Below, piece after piece: positions 44,634 to 52,837 of a DNA stretch of 64,000 bases. A model generated the notes under the pieces. It saw nothing but the letters and a program-made list of their open reading frames with translations. It was not told where the DNA came from and searched no databases. Position 1 is the stretch's first letter, and every line of letters begins with the position of its first letter. Source of the stretch: CAVQFB01 sp963711675 (GTDB lineage Bacteria > Acidobacteriota > Terriglobia > Terriglobales > Acidobacteriaceae); NCBI GenBank assembly GCA_963711675.1, contig CAVQFB010000002.1, positions 372,001 through 436,000 on the forward strand. The letters are read 5' to 3'. The translations under genes were made by a program, and so were the position numbers.

Positions 44634-47235
44634 TCAAGCTTTGCGTTTTCCATCCCACTCAGGTCCCTTTATTTCCGGACCATGATCGAGGGCTTCGACG
44701 AGGATCCGGCGCAGACGGTACCGGCTCTCCAGGTCTGTATTCACGATTTCAAAGCCGACTTCGTTGACGCGCGCCCGGCGTAACAGGACCTGGGCACGGA
44801 TATGCCGCACGCCGAGCGAGATGTCGAGGTTCGCTTCCGAGCCGATGCGGAGGTTGTCTTCTTTCGTGCCCATGCCGCCGCCAAGGCTCATCTCGCGAAT
44901 AAGAATGCTGGACTTGCCCCAGGAACTGCCGATGTTTGCCGACAAAGTGCGAGGTAGAACGATGCGTTCGTAGCGGCGTTGGCGTACCCAAGGACACGCG
45001 GGGGCGGAATCCAACGGAGCAACGGCTAATTCGGCAGTTTCGAGGCCGCTATCCGCCAACACCTGCCCGCCGTAGCGAGGATCGATCTTCGCCAGAGCTT
45101 GCGCGGCGGCGATCCGTAGTTCTCGCGGATGCGCCCATTTCCACATCTTCTTGGCTTCAAGAATCTCGCGCAGGGCAGGTACCGCTTCGGTTTCACGCAG
45201 CCGGCCTAGCGATTCGATCGCCTTCAATTGCACCAGAGCTGAGCGCCCGGCAGATTCTCCCGCCTGGGCCATCACGATAAGAGGCGCGGCAGCAGTCCGA
45301 TCGCCGCTCATGCCGATTTCATCGATAGCCTGAGGCAGGACCAGAGGATCGATGATCTCGAGCAACTCCAGAAGGGAGCGGCCGCGGTCCGGCGCTGCGC
45401 CGTAAGCAATCTGACGAATGACGACGTCGTGATAGAAGCGGTTGAACTCTTTCAGCCGTACGGGCAGCAGTTCCAGCATCGTGGGAACATCCAGCCGGCT
45501 CAGCAGCCCGACCACGGACGAAGCCTGACGGGCCTGGCCGGTGCGCAGTGTTTCGCGGAGCTGAGCCAAGGCCGGGGCTCCGAGATCGCGGACTACTTCC
45601 ACCATGCGGTCGCATTCATCACGCCGCATGCAGCGAAAAAAACGGTCGGAAAGATGCTCCACCGCCGCCGAGGAAGTGAGACGCAAGACTTGCATCAAGT
45701 CATCCGGAACAGAGGGCAGGTGCAGAGCTTCTTCGATGAACTCGGGCAGGCGGTTCTCCACCCCAATGCGCGGTCGGAGGTCGTTGGCCAGGACGGGCCG
45801 CTGCTTGGCCACATGTTCCATGGCTGCGCAGACTTCGCCGATGGCTGCAAAGTTCCGGCGGGAGCTGGCTTCCTGACTCAGGCGGACAAAGGCGGCTCCG
45901 AGCAGGCTCTGCAGTTCTGAATCTGATTCCTTACCTAACTGCTCACCAACCTTGGTGATTGTGCCCGCCAGGATTGTTCCCGCCAGCCCGGCGTAGAGGT
46001 CCGCGAGTTGGCTCAACCCGATGGCGGTTTTGCGGCGCGGCTCCATTTCCTTGGCATCCAGGCCGGTGTTGTAGTTCAAAAGGATCGCACCTGAGGTGTC
46101 CTTGTCCCCTCGCTCCAGCAGAAGCTCCACGAACTGCCGTATGTTGCGTGGCGGGCACGCAGGCGGCTTCATTGGATAACAGCACGCTCCGCTTGCCTGC
46201 CTCGGGCACTTCGGCCCAGAACATACGGTCGAGAATGTCGGCATGGGAATCCACCAGAAGCCCGGCCTTGCTCATCTTGTCTTCCTGAATCTTCAGGATC
46301 TGGCGGAGCGTGTCCATCTGCCGGCTCATGTGCTCCATCATCTGGTGGACAGCGTTCACGCGAACTTCGCCCTTCTGATAACGCTCCAGGGCGAAGCGGA
46401 TGGCCATGTGCTCAGCAGCTTTCATGAGCAGAGGTGTATCCGTCTTTTCCTGGGGCATGTTCGCGGCCAGGCTTTCGAGCAGCTGTTGCAGGTTGAGCTT
46501 GGTGTTGGGGTCGGTCTTGCTCAGTTCTTCTTGCAGGATCGGAGTCTTGGATTCGTCTTTGCCGACCTCTCCGAAACGGGTGAGCAGGCGAATTGCCTGA
46601 ATGACTTCTTCCTCCGCTAGCGGTACCGTGCCAGCAACTCCACCAGCAACCCCAGTTCCGCCTTGCCCGCCGGCACTTCCCGCGGGGGCCAGGGGCGAGC
46701 TACCCAACGGTCCGCCTCCACTCCCCTCGCCGCCGGTGCGTGCACCTTCGGCGGCCGCGATCAGCTGAAGCAGCTTTTGCGGATCGTTGAGCCACTGCTT
46801 GAATTCCGGTCCGAGAGTCTGGGCCGCGATCTGCGAGGCGACCATCACGTCGCCGGTCGCGGGATCGGCCGCAACGAACTTCACTTCGTTAATCTTGATG
46901 GTGGAGTCTTTGATCTCGCCCAGGGTTTCCTTGATCTGCTTGGCCACGTCCTGTGCCTTGGAGCCACCGCTGGCGAAGGCGCGCACCAGTCGCTCGAAAT
47001 CCTCGATCGTAACCTTGCTTGAGAAATGGAGGCTGGCGAGACCCGCCGTGGTCAGCAACTGGGCGAAGGTGCGCTCCGCCTGCCCTGTCTCCAAGGGGAT
47101 GCCATCGAGCAGAAGCTGGTTTCCCGACACTCCGAGCAGAAAACCGCCGTCGCCAACCTTGGGCATGGCTGACTGCAGCTCGCTCCAGCAGGTCTGGAAC
47201 TGGCCTGCCGTCCGCTTGTGATCAAAGCCATACAT
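44634..47235 (-). CDS. HEAT-repeat protein with C-terminal PilZ domain (frame broken)
   Basis: About 866 residues when repaired. The N-terminal third (LLLDGIPLETGQAERTFAQL) and a Gly/Pro/Ala-rich linker (GGEGSGGGPLGSSPLAPAG) lead to helical repeats with HEAT character (AAPLIVMAQAGESAGRSALV, LKAIESLGRLRETEAVPALR). The last 100 residues form a PilZ-type domain with RRYER and MSLGGG, where the usual D/N of the [DN]xSxxG motif is Glu. Near 46149 the frame shifts by one extra base. The start is uncertain: the frame stays open upstream (FVHSLNILVKYVR) to a stop near 47335, but no good start codon lies there. Probably a scaffold or c-di-GMP-linked regulator. Confidence 0.75.
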
Positions 47236-47501
47236 GCGGACGTATTTAACGAGAATATTCAGGCTGTGAACGAACGCGCCGGCAGACGCGTTGCGGCCCT
47301 CTTTGGATGTCTGTGTGGGTAAGATACGCCGCTCCTAGCACATCTTGACACCTTAGCCTAAAGCGAACGGTAAGGGATTGCACATTACCGAGGTAATAAG
47401 ACCGACGTACGAGGAAGCCCGGAACGATAGTCCTTCCGCTTCGGGAATTGGGCAGGCTGACAAGCATGCAGCTTGGTAGCAGATGTCCTTGAAATGCTAT
47501 C

Positions 47502-49064
47502 TTGGGATGGCAGAAAGAACAGAGGGACATCATCGACAAGGATCACGTGGAATCAGCGACTCCCACCAACGAGAAGCAGAAAAAGCAGCATCAGGCCGGA
47601 CTTGGGCATTGGATGGTCCGCGTTCTAAAGGAGTGCGACGAGGTCAGCAAAGACTTTGCCGCCGATCCTGTCCACGACCTACGCGTTGCTCTGCGCCGGT
47701 GCCGCTCCATGGCGGACGGGGTGATGGCTATTGACCCCGACAAGTCCTGGAAGCGAATGAAAAGGGCGGGCAAGCCGCTGTTCCAGGCGCTGGGGGAACT
47801 GCGCGATGCGCAGGTGATGATGGACTGGGTAGAGCGACTAGGCGATGCCGACGACCCCGTTACCAAAGCGTTACGCGACTTCATTCTCGGCCGGGAGAGC
47901 GATCTGAAAGCTCAATCGCTGGCTGCCCTCGAGGCATTCGACAAGAAACAATGGAGCGAATGGTGCATTGACCTGCCGCGCCGCGCCGCGCGAATCCGGC
48001 TGGGAAGTCCAGTCTTCAAGCACATGGCGCTTGAGCGCTGGACCGAGGCTCGTGACTTACACAACCGCGCTATGCGCAGCCGCAGTCAGGTTGCGCTGCA
48101 CCAGCTGCGCATTGGCATCAAGCGCTTCCGCTATACGGTCGAGAACTTCCTTCCGCAACTTCATGATGCCTGGATCGACGACCTGAAAACCATGCAGGAT
48201 GTGCTCGGTGAGGTTCACGATCTGGATGTCTTATGGGCGACCGCAAACGAAATAAGCGCCTTCCCGGACGTCGCGTCTCGGGAGCACTGGCACGCGAGAA
48301 TCGGTGAGGAGCGGAAGCAGCGAGTTGAGAAGTACAAGAAGAAGATGGTGGGTAAGGAGTCGCTGTGGGCCGTCTGGCGGGCGGGGTTGCCGCAAGGGCC
48401 GCAGATTCGCTCCGCTGCGCTCAGCCGGCTGAAGATATGGTCGGCATTTCACGATCCCGACTTTCAGCATTCGCAGCGGGTGGCTAGTCTGGCGATTCAA
48501 CTGTTCGACGGGCTGGTGGCGGCCGGGGTTGCGGCCAACGGCGAGCCGGAACCTCGTTCCATTCTGTACACGGCGGCGCTCATGCATGACGTAGGGCGCG
48601 GCCGGAAAGAGAAAGATCATCACAAGAGATCGGGGCGACTGATCCGGGGACTTACGCCGCCATTAGGCTGGACGGCACAGGGTCTGCATCTGGCAGGCGT
48701 CGTTGCCCGCTACCATCGCGGCGCTTTGCCGCAACCAAAGCACAAAGCTCTTGCCGATCTTCCCGTGGAGCTACGCCCAACGGCTGTGCTGCTGGCGGGA
48801 ATTTTGCGATTGGCGAATGCTTTTGACTCGCGGCGGGATGGCCGCGTGCAGCGTCTGGAAGTGAAGCGCAAGGATGGCCTGTTGATTGTCTATGCCCAGG
48901 GTTATTCGGCGTATGGGCCGATCGCAGAGACTGTGGCAGGCAATCGATTTCTTCTGGAAAGAACGCTTCGCCTGCCGATCATGGTGCGCGGGCTGGCGCC
49001 GGCGCGAAAGGCGCGGCGGCCACGAGTGTCAAAGGTTGCTGCTGCGCGAAAGATGGCGGCCTGA
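47502..49064 (+). CDS. CHAD domain - HD domain protein
   Basis: The 520-residue protein has two parts. Residues 35-290 are a CHAD domain (conserved His-rich helices): DPVHDLRVALRRCRSMADG, LGELRDAQVMMDW, VALHQLRIGIKRFRYTVENF, VLGEVHDLDVL. CHAD domains bind polyphosphate. Residues 310-490 form an HD phosphohydrolase-like domain with FQHSQRVASLAIQLF, ILYTAALMHDVGRGRK (the HD pair) and VVARYHRGALP, similar to the C-terminal domain of Ppx/GppA. The combination suggests polyphosphate binding and hydrolysis or signalling. No ppk or ppx gene is adjacent. The ATG start lies in sequence with no clear ribosome-binding site. Confidence 0.85.
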   Translation: MGWQKEQRDIIDKDHVESATPTNEKQKKQHQAGLGHWMVRVLKECDEVSKDFAADPVHDLRVALRRCRSMADGVMAIDPDKSWKRMKRAGKPLFQALGELRDAQVMMDWVERLGDADDPVTKALRDFILGRESDLKAQSLAALEAFDKKQWSEWCIDLPRRAARIRLGSPVFKHMALERWTEARDLHNRAMRSRSQVALHQLRIGIKRFRYTVENFLPQLHDAWIDDLKTMQDVLGEVHDLDVLWATANEISAFPDVASREHWHARIGEERKQRVEKYKKKMVGKESLWAVWRAGLPQGPQIRSAALSRLKIWSAFHDPDFQHSQRVASLAIQLFDGLVAAGVAANGEPEPRSILYTAALMHDVGRGRKEKDHHKRSGRLIRGLTPPLGWTAQGLHLAGVVARYHRGALPQPKHKALADLPVELRPTAVLLAGILRLANAFDSRRDGRVQRLEVKRKDGLLIVYAQGYSAYGPIAETVAGNRFLLERTLRLPIMVRGLAPARKARRPRVSKVAAARKMAA

Positions 49065-49178
49065 ATTGCGAAGCTGCGCACAGCTGCGGTAGGCGTCGAT
49101 ACCGTTGCCTGGTGTGCTCGAAACTAGTCTGACACTTCCTTCCGCGCCGTCTCGTCATTACAACTGAACGTTGACTTC

Positions 49179-49745
49179 ATGACGCATGAACAACTAGTTG
49201 CGCTGGCGGTGAAATGGCTGCGTGGCTATCGCTGCGGCGTGGTCCTTTCTGAGCAGGCTTGCGTGAGCGGAGAGGTGCCCGACGCGATCGGATGGAAGCG
49301 AGCCTGCCATTCTGTGCTCGTGGAATGCAAGGTATCGCGCGCGGATTTTGTGGCGGATCGAGGGAAGGTCTTCCGCAACAAGCCCGAACTTGGTCTGGGG
49401 TGCGAGCGCTTCTATCTCGTGCCTCGTGGACTGGTGCGATGCGAGGAATTACCCGCTGGTTGGGGACTCTTGGAGTGTCAGGGGCGCAAGATCGAAATGA
49501 TGCGTCCGTCGGCGAAGAACCAAAGGAGCGCCAAGGGCCAGCGCTACGAGATGAATTTACTGCTGGCGAGCCTCCGCCGGGTGGAGGTGAGGATTGAGCC
49601 CCAGAGCATCACAGAGTTCCTGAAGTGGAAAAACCGCATGGCGGAATACAACCGGGGCGCCCTGCCCGAAGGAATCACGGCACCGGAGGCCGAGCTGAAT
49701 TTCTTTCTCGATCCCGAGGCGGAAGTGGCGGACGTCACTTCGTAG
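49179..49745 (+). CDS. MmcB-like PD-(D/E)xK nuclease-fold protein
   Basis: In 188 residues, the core GEVPDAIGWKRACHSVLVECKVSRADFVADR shows the Asp...Glu-x-Lys arrangement of the PD-(D/E)xK fold (PDAIGW then VECK; the string is quoted in pieces only). The helix after it and CERFYLVPRGLVRC resemble MmcB-type DNA repair proteins, where ExK is followed by a D-F-x-x-D segment. A C-terminal extension (QSITEFLKWKNRMAEYNRG) is acidic at the end. The function could be DNA repair or restriction; no partner gene is near. Confidence 0.65.
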   Translation: MTHEQLVALAVKWLRGYRCGVVLSEQACVSGEVPDAIGWKRACHSVLVECKVSRADFVADRGKVFRNKPELGLGCERFYLVPRGLVRCEELPAGWGLLECQGRKIEMMRPSAKNQRSAKGQRYEMNLLLASLRRVEVRIEPQSITEFLKWKNRMAEYNRGALPEGITAPEAELNFFLDPEAEVADVTS

Positions 49746-49924
49746 TCTTAAGTGCCTCCCTCCGTAAGTTGACTTTTCTGCAATGCGAGGATTCCCCGAC
49801 TCGCCGGATAAGGAATCGGCAGGCACGGGATCTTTCGACTGCACAGCAGAATGCGCCAGCGCATCCTGCCGCTCCGCTCAAGATGACAAATCTGGTAATA
49901 CCCAAGACCAAGGCACTACGAACT

Positions 49925-49956
49925 AAAAAAAGAAAACCGGGCTGGTTGGCCCGGTT
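49925..49956 (-). terminator. Minus-strand intrinsic terminator without an assigned gene
   Basis: AACCGGGC (49935-49942) and GCCCGGTT (49949-49956) form an 8-bp stem with a 6-base loop. On the minus strand the stem is followed by TTTTCTTTTTTT. No minus-strand gene precedes it within about 1.8 kb. Confidence 0.7.
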
Positions 49957-50499
49957 GTTGAGCGTCGAGTTGGATGCGGTTACATCTCAGCGCGGCGCGG
50001 CTGGTTCGAGTTTGCGGCTTTGTTGTCCGATTTGTTGACTCGCACCAACCTTAAGCTTCCAAGGAGTGAGAGGACGTAAAGGAGAAGAGCACCCGCATGG
50101 CCACTCAGGAAGCTGATATGGCACTTTAGCGCTACTCGGTAAGGCGATGAAATAAAGCGTGTTAGCTAACTACTGGATTTGATGGCGGATGCCGCGCGGC
50201 GTCGCTTGTGGGAAGTGGGAAAAGTCTTGCACAAGTTGGAAAAGTCTACATAACTACGCGGATTCAAGAAGAGAAAGAGAAGAAGAGGGGCGGGCGCAAT
50301 CGCGATGTTGTTATGAGGCGTGAGCATTCAAACCCCAGACCGGGGGATATGAGTGGAACGGGGATGTTTCGCCAACGATCCCTTCGTGACACAGCCAGCT
50401 TCACCGGTTTCATGGATTCCACTGTACGCATACCCCGCAAGCACGCCTCTTATAACCTTCGCTTTTCATTCGCGTGAGCCATCTCTATGACAAGCCGAC

Positions 50500-50528
50500 T
50501 TGACATGCAAGGTTCTCGATCATACACT
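50500..50528 (+). promoter_or_regulatory. Sigma70-type promoter of the XRE gene
   Basis: TTGACA (50500-50505), 17-base spacer, TACACT (50523-50528). The start codon is at 50550, so the untranslated leader is very short, perhaps 15 bases. Confidence 0.65.
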
Positions 50529-50549
50529 CGCATGGAAAGTTAGCTTTAC

Positions 50550-50777
50550 ATGGCACCGAACATCCTAAACCGTGTCAAACAGCTCCGCATAGCGCGTGGT
50601 TGGACACAAGAGCAGCTCGCCGACGCAGTGGGCGTATCGCGGCAGAGCATCAACTCGATTGAGCGCGACCGATATGTGCCGAGCCTACCGCTCGCACTGA
50701 CCTTCGGGCGGGTGTTCGGATGTTCGACTGATGAGATCTTCACGTTGGACGGCAAAATGGGGGAGGACAAAAAATGA
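50550..50777 (+). CDS. Small XRE-family (Cro/CI-type) DNA-binding regulator
   Basis: The 75-residue protein is nearly all helix-turn-helix: VKQLRIARGWTQEQLADAVG, VSRQSINSIERDRYVPSLPL, FGRVFGCSTDEIFTL. It has no sensing domain. This small type is often paired with a membrane protein gene, as here, with a 4-base ATGA overlap to the next gene. It may repress its own operon from the promoter just upstream. Confidence 0.9.
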   Translation: MAPNILNRVKQLRIARGWTQEQLADAVGVSRQSINSIERDRYVPSLPLALTFGRVFGCSTDEIFTLDGKMGEDKK

Positions 50778-50992
50778 AGATTCCTATCCACAAGCTAATC
50801 GACGAACGCTTCTGGAAGCACAGGGTGCTGGCCGGATGTATCGCTGGAATCGTCGGCGGCATCGAGGCCGATCTTCTCTTCACGTACCGCTATCTCGTCA
50901 ATCATGTCTTTAGCTGGGACCTATTGGCAATCTTTTTCACGATCGCGGGGGTAGGAATAGTGCTGATGGCGTGGTATCGGTTCACCGACTGA
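50774..50992 (+). CDS. Small two-helix membrane protein paired with the XRE regulator
   Basis: The 72-residue protein has two hydrophobic segments (VLAGCIAGIVGGIEADLLF and LLAIFFTIAGVGIVLMAWY) and no recognised family. Its start overlaps the regulator stop, so it is translated with it. Such pairs are common, and the function is unknown. Confidence 0.75.
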   Translation: MKIPIHKLIDERFWKHRVLAGCIAGIVGGIEADLLFTYRYLVNHVFSWDLLAIFFTIAGVGIVLMAWYRFTD

Positions 50993-51068
50993 AAAGCAGT
51001 TCAGGTTCTGAAAACTGCAAAGCAGGGGAGTCTCTCGCTTGTTCTCGTGATTGGCTAAGGAGCGATCT

Positions 51069-51593
51069 ATGCATGAATTCTTGATGGCACATCTCGTTCA
51101 CATCGTGGCATTCGCGACGCTGATCTCTCGTCTTGGAGATATAGGCACAACATATCTGGTTTCTCCCACGTTGAGAGTCGAAGCCAACCCCATCGCGCGG
51201 CGACTCGGTTGGAAATTCATCTTCGCCACTTCGATCATTGCGTTAATACCGTACCGCTCAATTCATGGCGGAGTGTTAGTCCTTACGGCTTCCTTCCTGA
51301 TTGCGGCGTCCAACGCATCGGAGGCAATGTTAGCCAGATTCATGGGCGAAGAAAACTATGCGGCGCTAAACCGAGAGGCCATACAGAAAATGCCCTTCTT
51401 GCTTGGTCTGTCACTTCTCTGTTTGCCTGCGATCTTTCTTATGATGTTGGGGCTAATGATGCTGTTGTTGTTTCCGGAATCAAGCAATCGGTGGGGCTTC
51501 GACATGGCAGAGGGAACAATGGCGGCCGCGGCGGCGATATTGATTTTTTACCCAATTCGATTCCTTTCCGAACGCCGCCTGCTGAACCCGTAG
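51069..51593 (+). CDS. Hypothetical multi-pass membrane protein
   Basis: The ATG at 51069 has AAGGAG 6 bases upstream, better than the TTG at 51051. The 174 residues contain about five hydrophobic segments (LVHIVAFATLISRLGDIG, FIFATSIIALIP, GGVLVLTASFLIAASNA, LGLSLLCLPAIFLMMLGLMM, TMAAAAAILIFYPIRF). I recognise no family. It follows the XRE/membrane pair by 76 bases and may be co-transcribed. Confidence 0.7.
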   Translation: MHEFLMAHLVHIVAFATLISRLGDIGTTYLVSPTLRVEANPIARRLGWKFIFATSIIALIPYRSIHGGVLVLTASFLIAASNASEAMLARFMGEENYAALNREAIQKMPFLLGLSLLCLPAIFLMMLGLMMLLLFPESSNRWGFDMAEGTMAAAAAILIFYPIRFLSERRLLNP

Positions 51594-51759
51594 CCTCCGA
51601 ATCCAGCCGTCCGATGTCTCTCGGCGGCTTCTCTGTTTGGATCACTCGGAAGGCGATATAGCACGGTAATTGTCGGTGACAGGCGATTTCACTCAAAACC
51701 CCTCGCTCAATCTACGCTATTGCACTCGCACGCACGGTTGCCACGGTGGAGCTCGCGGC

Positions 51760-52359
51760 CTATAGCTCGCGTCGGCCCTCCATGGCCTTCAGCATCGTGA
51801 TTTCGTCCGCGTATTCGATGTCGCTTCCCACCGGGATTCCCATGGCAATGCGCGTGATCTTCATGCCTGCCCGCCGCAACTGCTGGGTAAGGTAGGTGGC
51901 GGTGGCCTCGCCTTCGACCGTGGGATTGGTCGCGATGATGACCTCGTCCACCTGATTGCCCTCGACGCGGCGCATCAGGTTGGCAATCCTAAGCTGCTCA
52001 GGCCCCACACCGTGAAGCGGCGAAATCGCGCCATGCAGGACGTGATAGACGCCGTTGAAATGCTTGGTCTTCTCGACGGCTGCAATGTTCGTCGGCTCTT
52101 CCACTACACACACCAGCCGCTGGTTCCTCGTAGGGCTGGTGCAATAGACGCAGGGATCGATGTCGGTGATGTTGTTGCAGACGGAACATAGGCGAAGACT
52201 CGCCTTCACGTCTCGCACGGCCGCCGCCAGCGATTCAGCGTCTTCATCGCTCGAACGCAGAATATGGAAAGCGAGCCGCTGCGCGGTCTTGCTGCCGATG
52301 CCGGGCAGCTTCTTCAGTTCGTCGATCAGCCGGGTCATCGGCTCTGCGAATCTGGACAT
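51760..52359 (-). CDS. recR: Recombination protein RecR
   Basis: RecR acts with RecO and RecF to load RecA on gapped DNA. The 199 residues include the helix-hairpin-helix (LKKLPGIGSKTAQRLAFHIL), the zinc motif CSVCNNITDIDPCVYC, and the Toprim domain (VCVVEEPTNIAAVEKT, ATNPTVEGEATATYL). The length is standard. It is the third gene of the dnaX-ybaB-recR group, separated from ybaB by a repeat-filled spacer. Confidence 0.96.
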   Translation of the reverse strand: MSRFAEPMTRLIDELKKLPGIGSKTAQRLAFHILRSSDEDAESLAAAVRDVKASLRLCSVCNNITDIDPCVYCTSPTRNQRLVCVVEEPTNIAAVEKTKHFNGVYHVLHGAISPLHGVGPEQLRIANLMRRVEGNQVDEVIIATNPTVEGEATATYLTQQLRRAGMKITRIAMGIPVGSDIEYADEITMLKAMEGRREL

Positions 52360-52364
52360 AGGAA

Positions 52365-52498
52365 ATTGAGTGATTTAGCGATTCAGAGACTAAGCGATTG
52401 AGTAATTCTGTAATTAGATAATTTGCAATACGGTCAAGTTCGACAACGTCTTCTCAAATTACCGATTACCAAATTACTCAATTCCTCAATCACAGCAT
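52365..52498. repeat. Inverted low-complexity repeat between ybaB and recR
   Basis: Left words ATTGAGTGATTTAGCGATTC, CTAAGCGATTGAGTAATTC and TAATTAGATAATTTG are mirrored by right words CAAATTACCGATTACC, AAATTACTCAATTCC and CTCAATCAC. The right arm overlaps the ybaB stop codon. It is much richer in A+T than the genes around it. Confidence 0.75.
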
Positions 52499-52801
52499 TC
52501 CGCTCAGCCCGCCCAGTCCACCCAACATGCCGCCCAGGGAAGACTGCATGGCTTCGTCGATCTTGCGGCCGGCTTCGTTCACGGCAGCCGTAATCAGGTC
52601 CTGGAGCATCTCGAGGTCGCCAGCCTTGACCGCTTCCGGGTCAATCTTCATGCTGAGAACCTGCTTGCGCCCGTCCATCTTCACGGTGACGGTACCTCCG
52701 CCCGACGAAGCTTCCACGACGGTCTCCTGCATCTTCTTCTGCAGGACCTCATACTGACGCTTGGCCTGCGACATCAGCTCCTGAATGTTGAATCCACCCA
52801 T
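52490..52801 (-). CDS. YbaB/EbfC family nucleoid-associated protein
   Basis: The 103-residue protein has the YbaB pattern: a long N-terminal helix (MSQAKRQYEVLQKKMQETVV), a central sheet (GGGTVTVKMDGRKQVLSMKI) and a C-terminal helix (LEMLQDLITAAVNEAGRKI). It ends with a Gly/Met-rich tail. It binds DNA as a dimer. It lies between dnaX (36 bases upstream) and recR, the classic order. Confidence 0.93.
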   Translation of the reverse strand: MGGFNIQELMSQAKRQYEVLQKKMQETVVEASSGGGTVTVKMDGRKQVLSMKIDPEAVKAGDLEMLQDLITAAVNEAGRKIDEAMQSSLGGMLGGLGGLSGML

Positions 52802-52837
52802 GAAACTCGGCTCCTCGCTGCGCGGCGCTAACCACAG

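Larger units (their letters stand above)
49746..50549. other. 804-base non-coding region before the XRE gene
   Basis: I find no convincing coding frame: the 89-residue frame at 50208-50477 has no family resemblance and no ribosome-binding site. The region holds a minus-oriented terminator (49925-49956), a direct repeat GGAAAAGTCT at 50218-50227 and 50238-50247, and the promoter of the XRE gene. A minus-strand small RNA is possible but unproven. Confidence 0.5.

Noticed and set aside
10765..46244. Programmed +1 frameshifting as a shared mechanism for the frame breaks
   Set aside because: The bases around the breaks share no slippery codon or stop signal, and two of the ten breaks go in the other direction.
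50208..50477. 89-residue plus-strand frame in the spacer before the XRE gene
   Set aside because: No ribosome-binding site, no family resemblance and biased composition; it reaches across the promoter region of the next gene.
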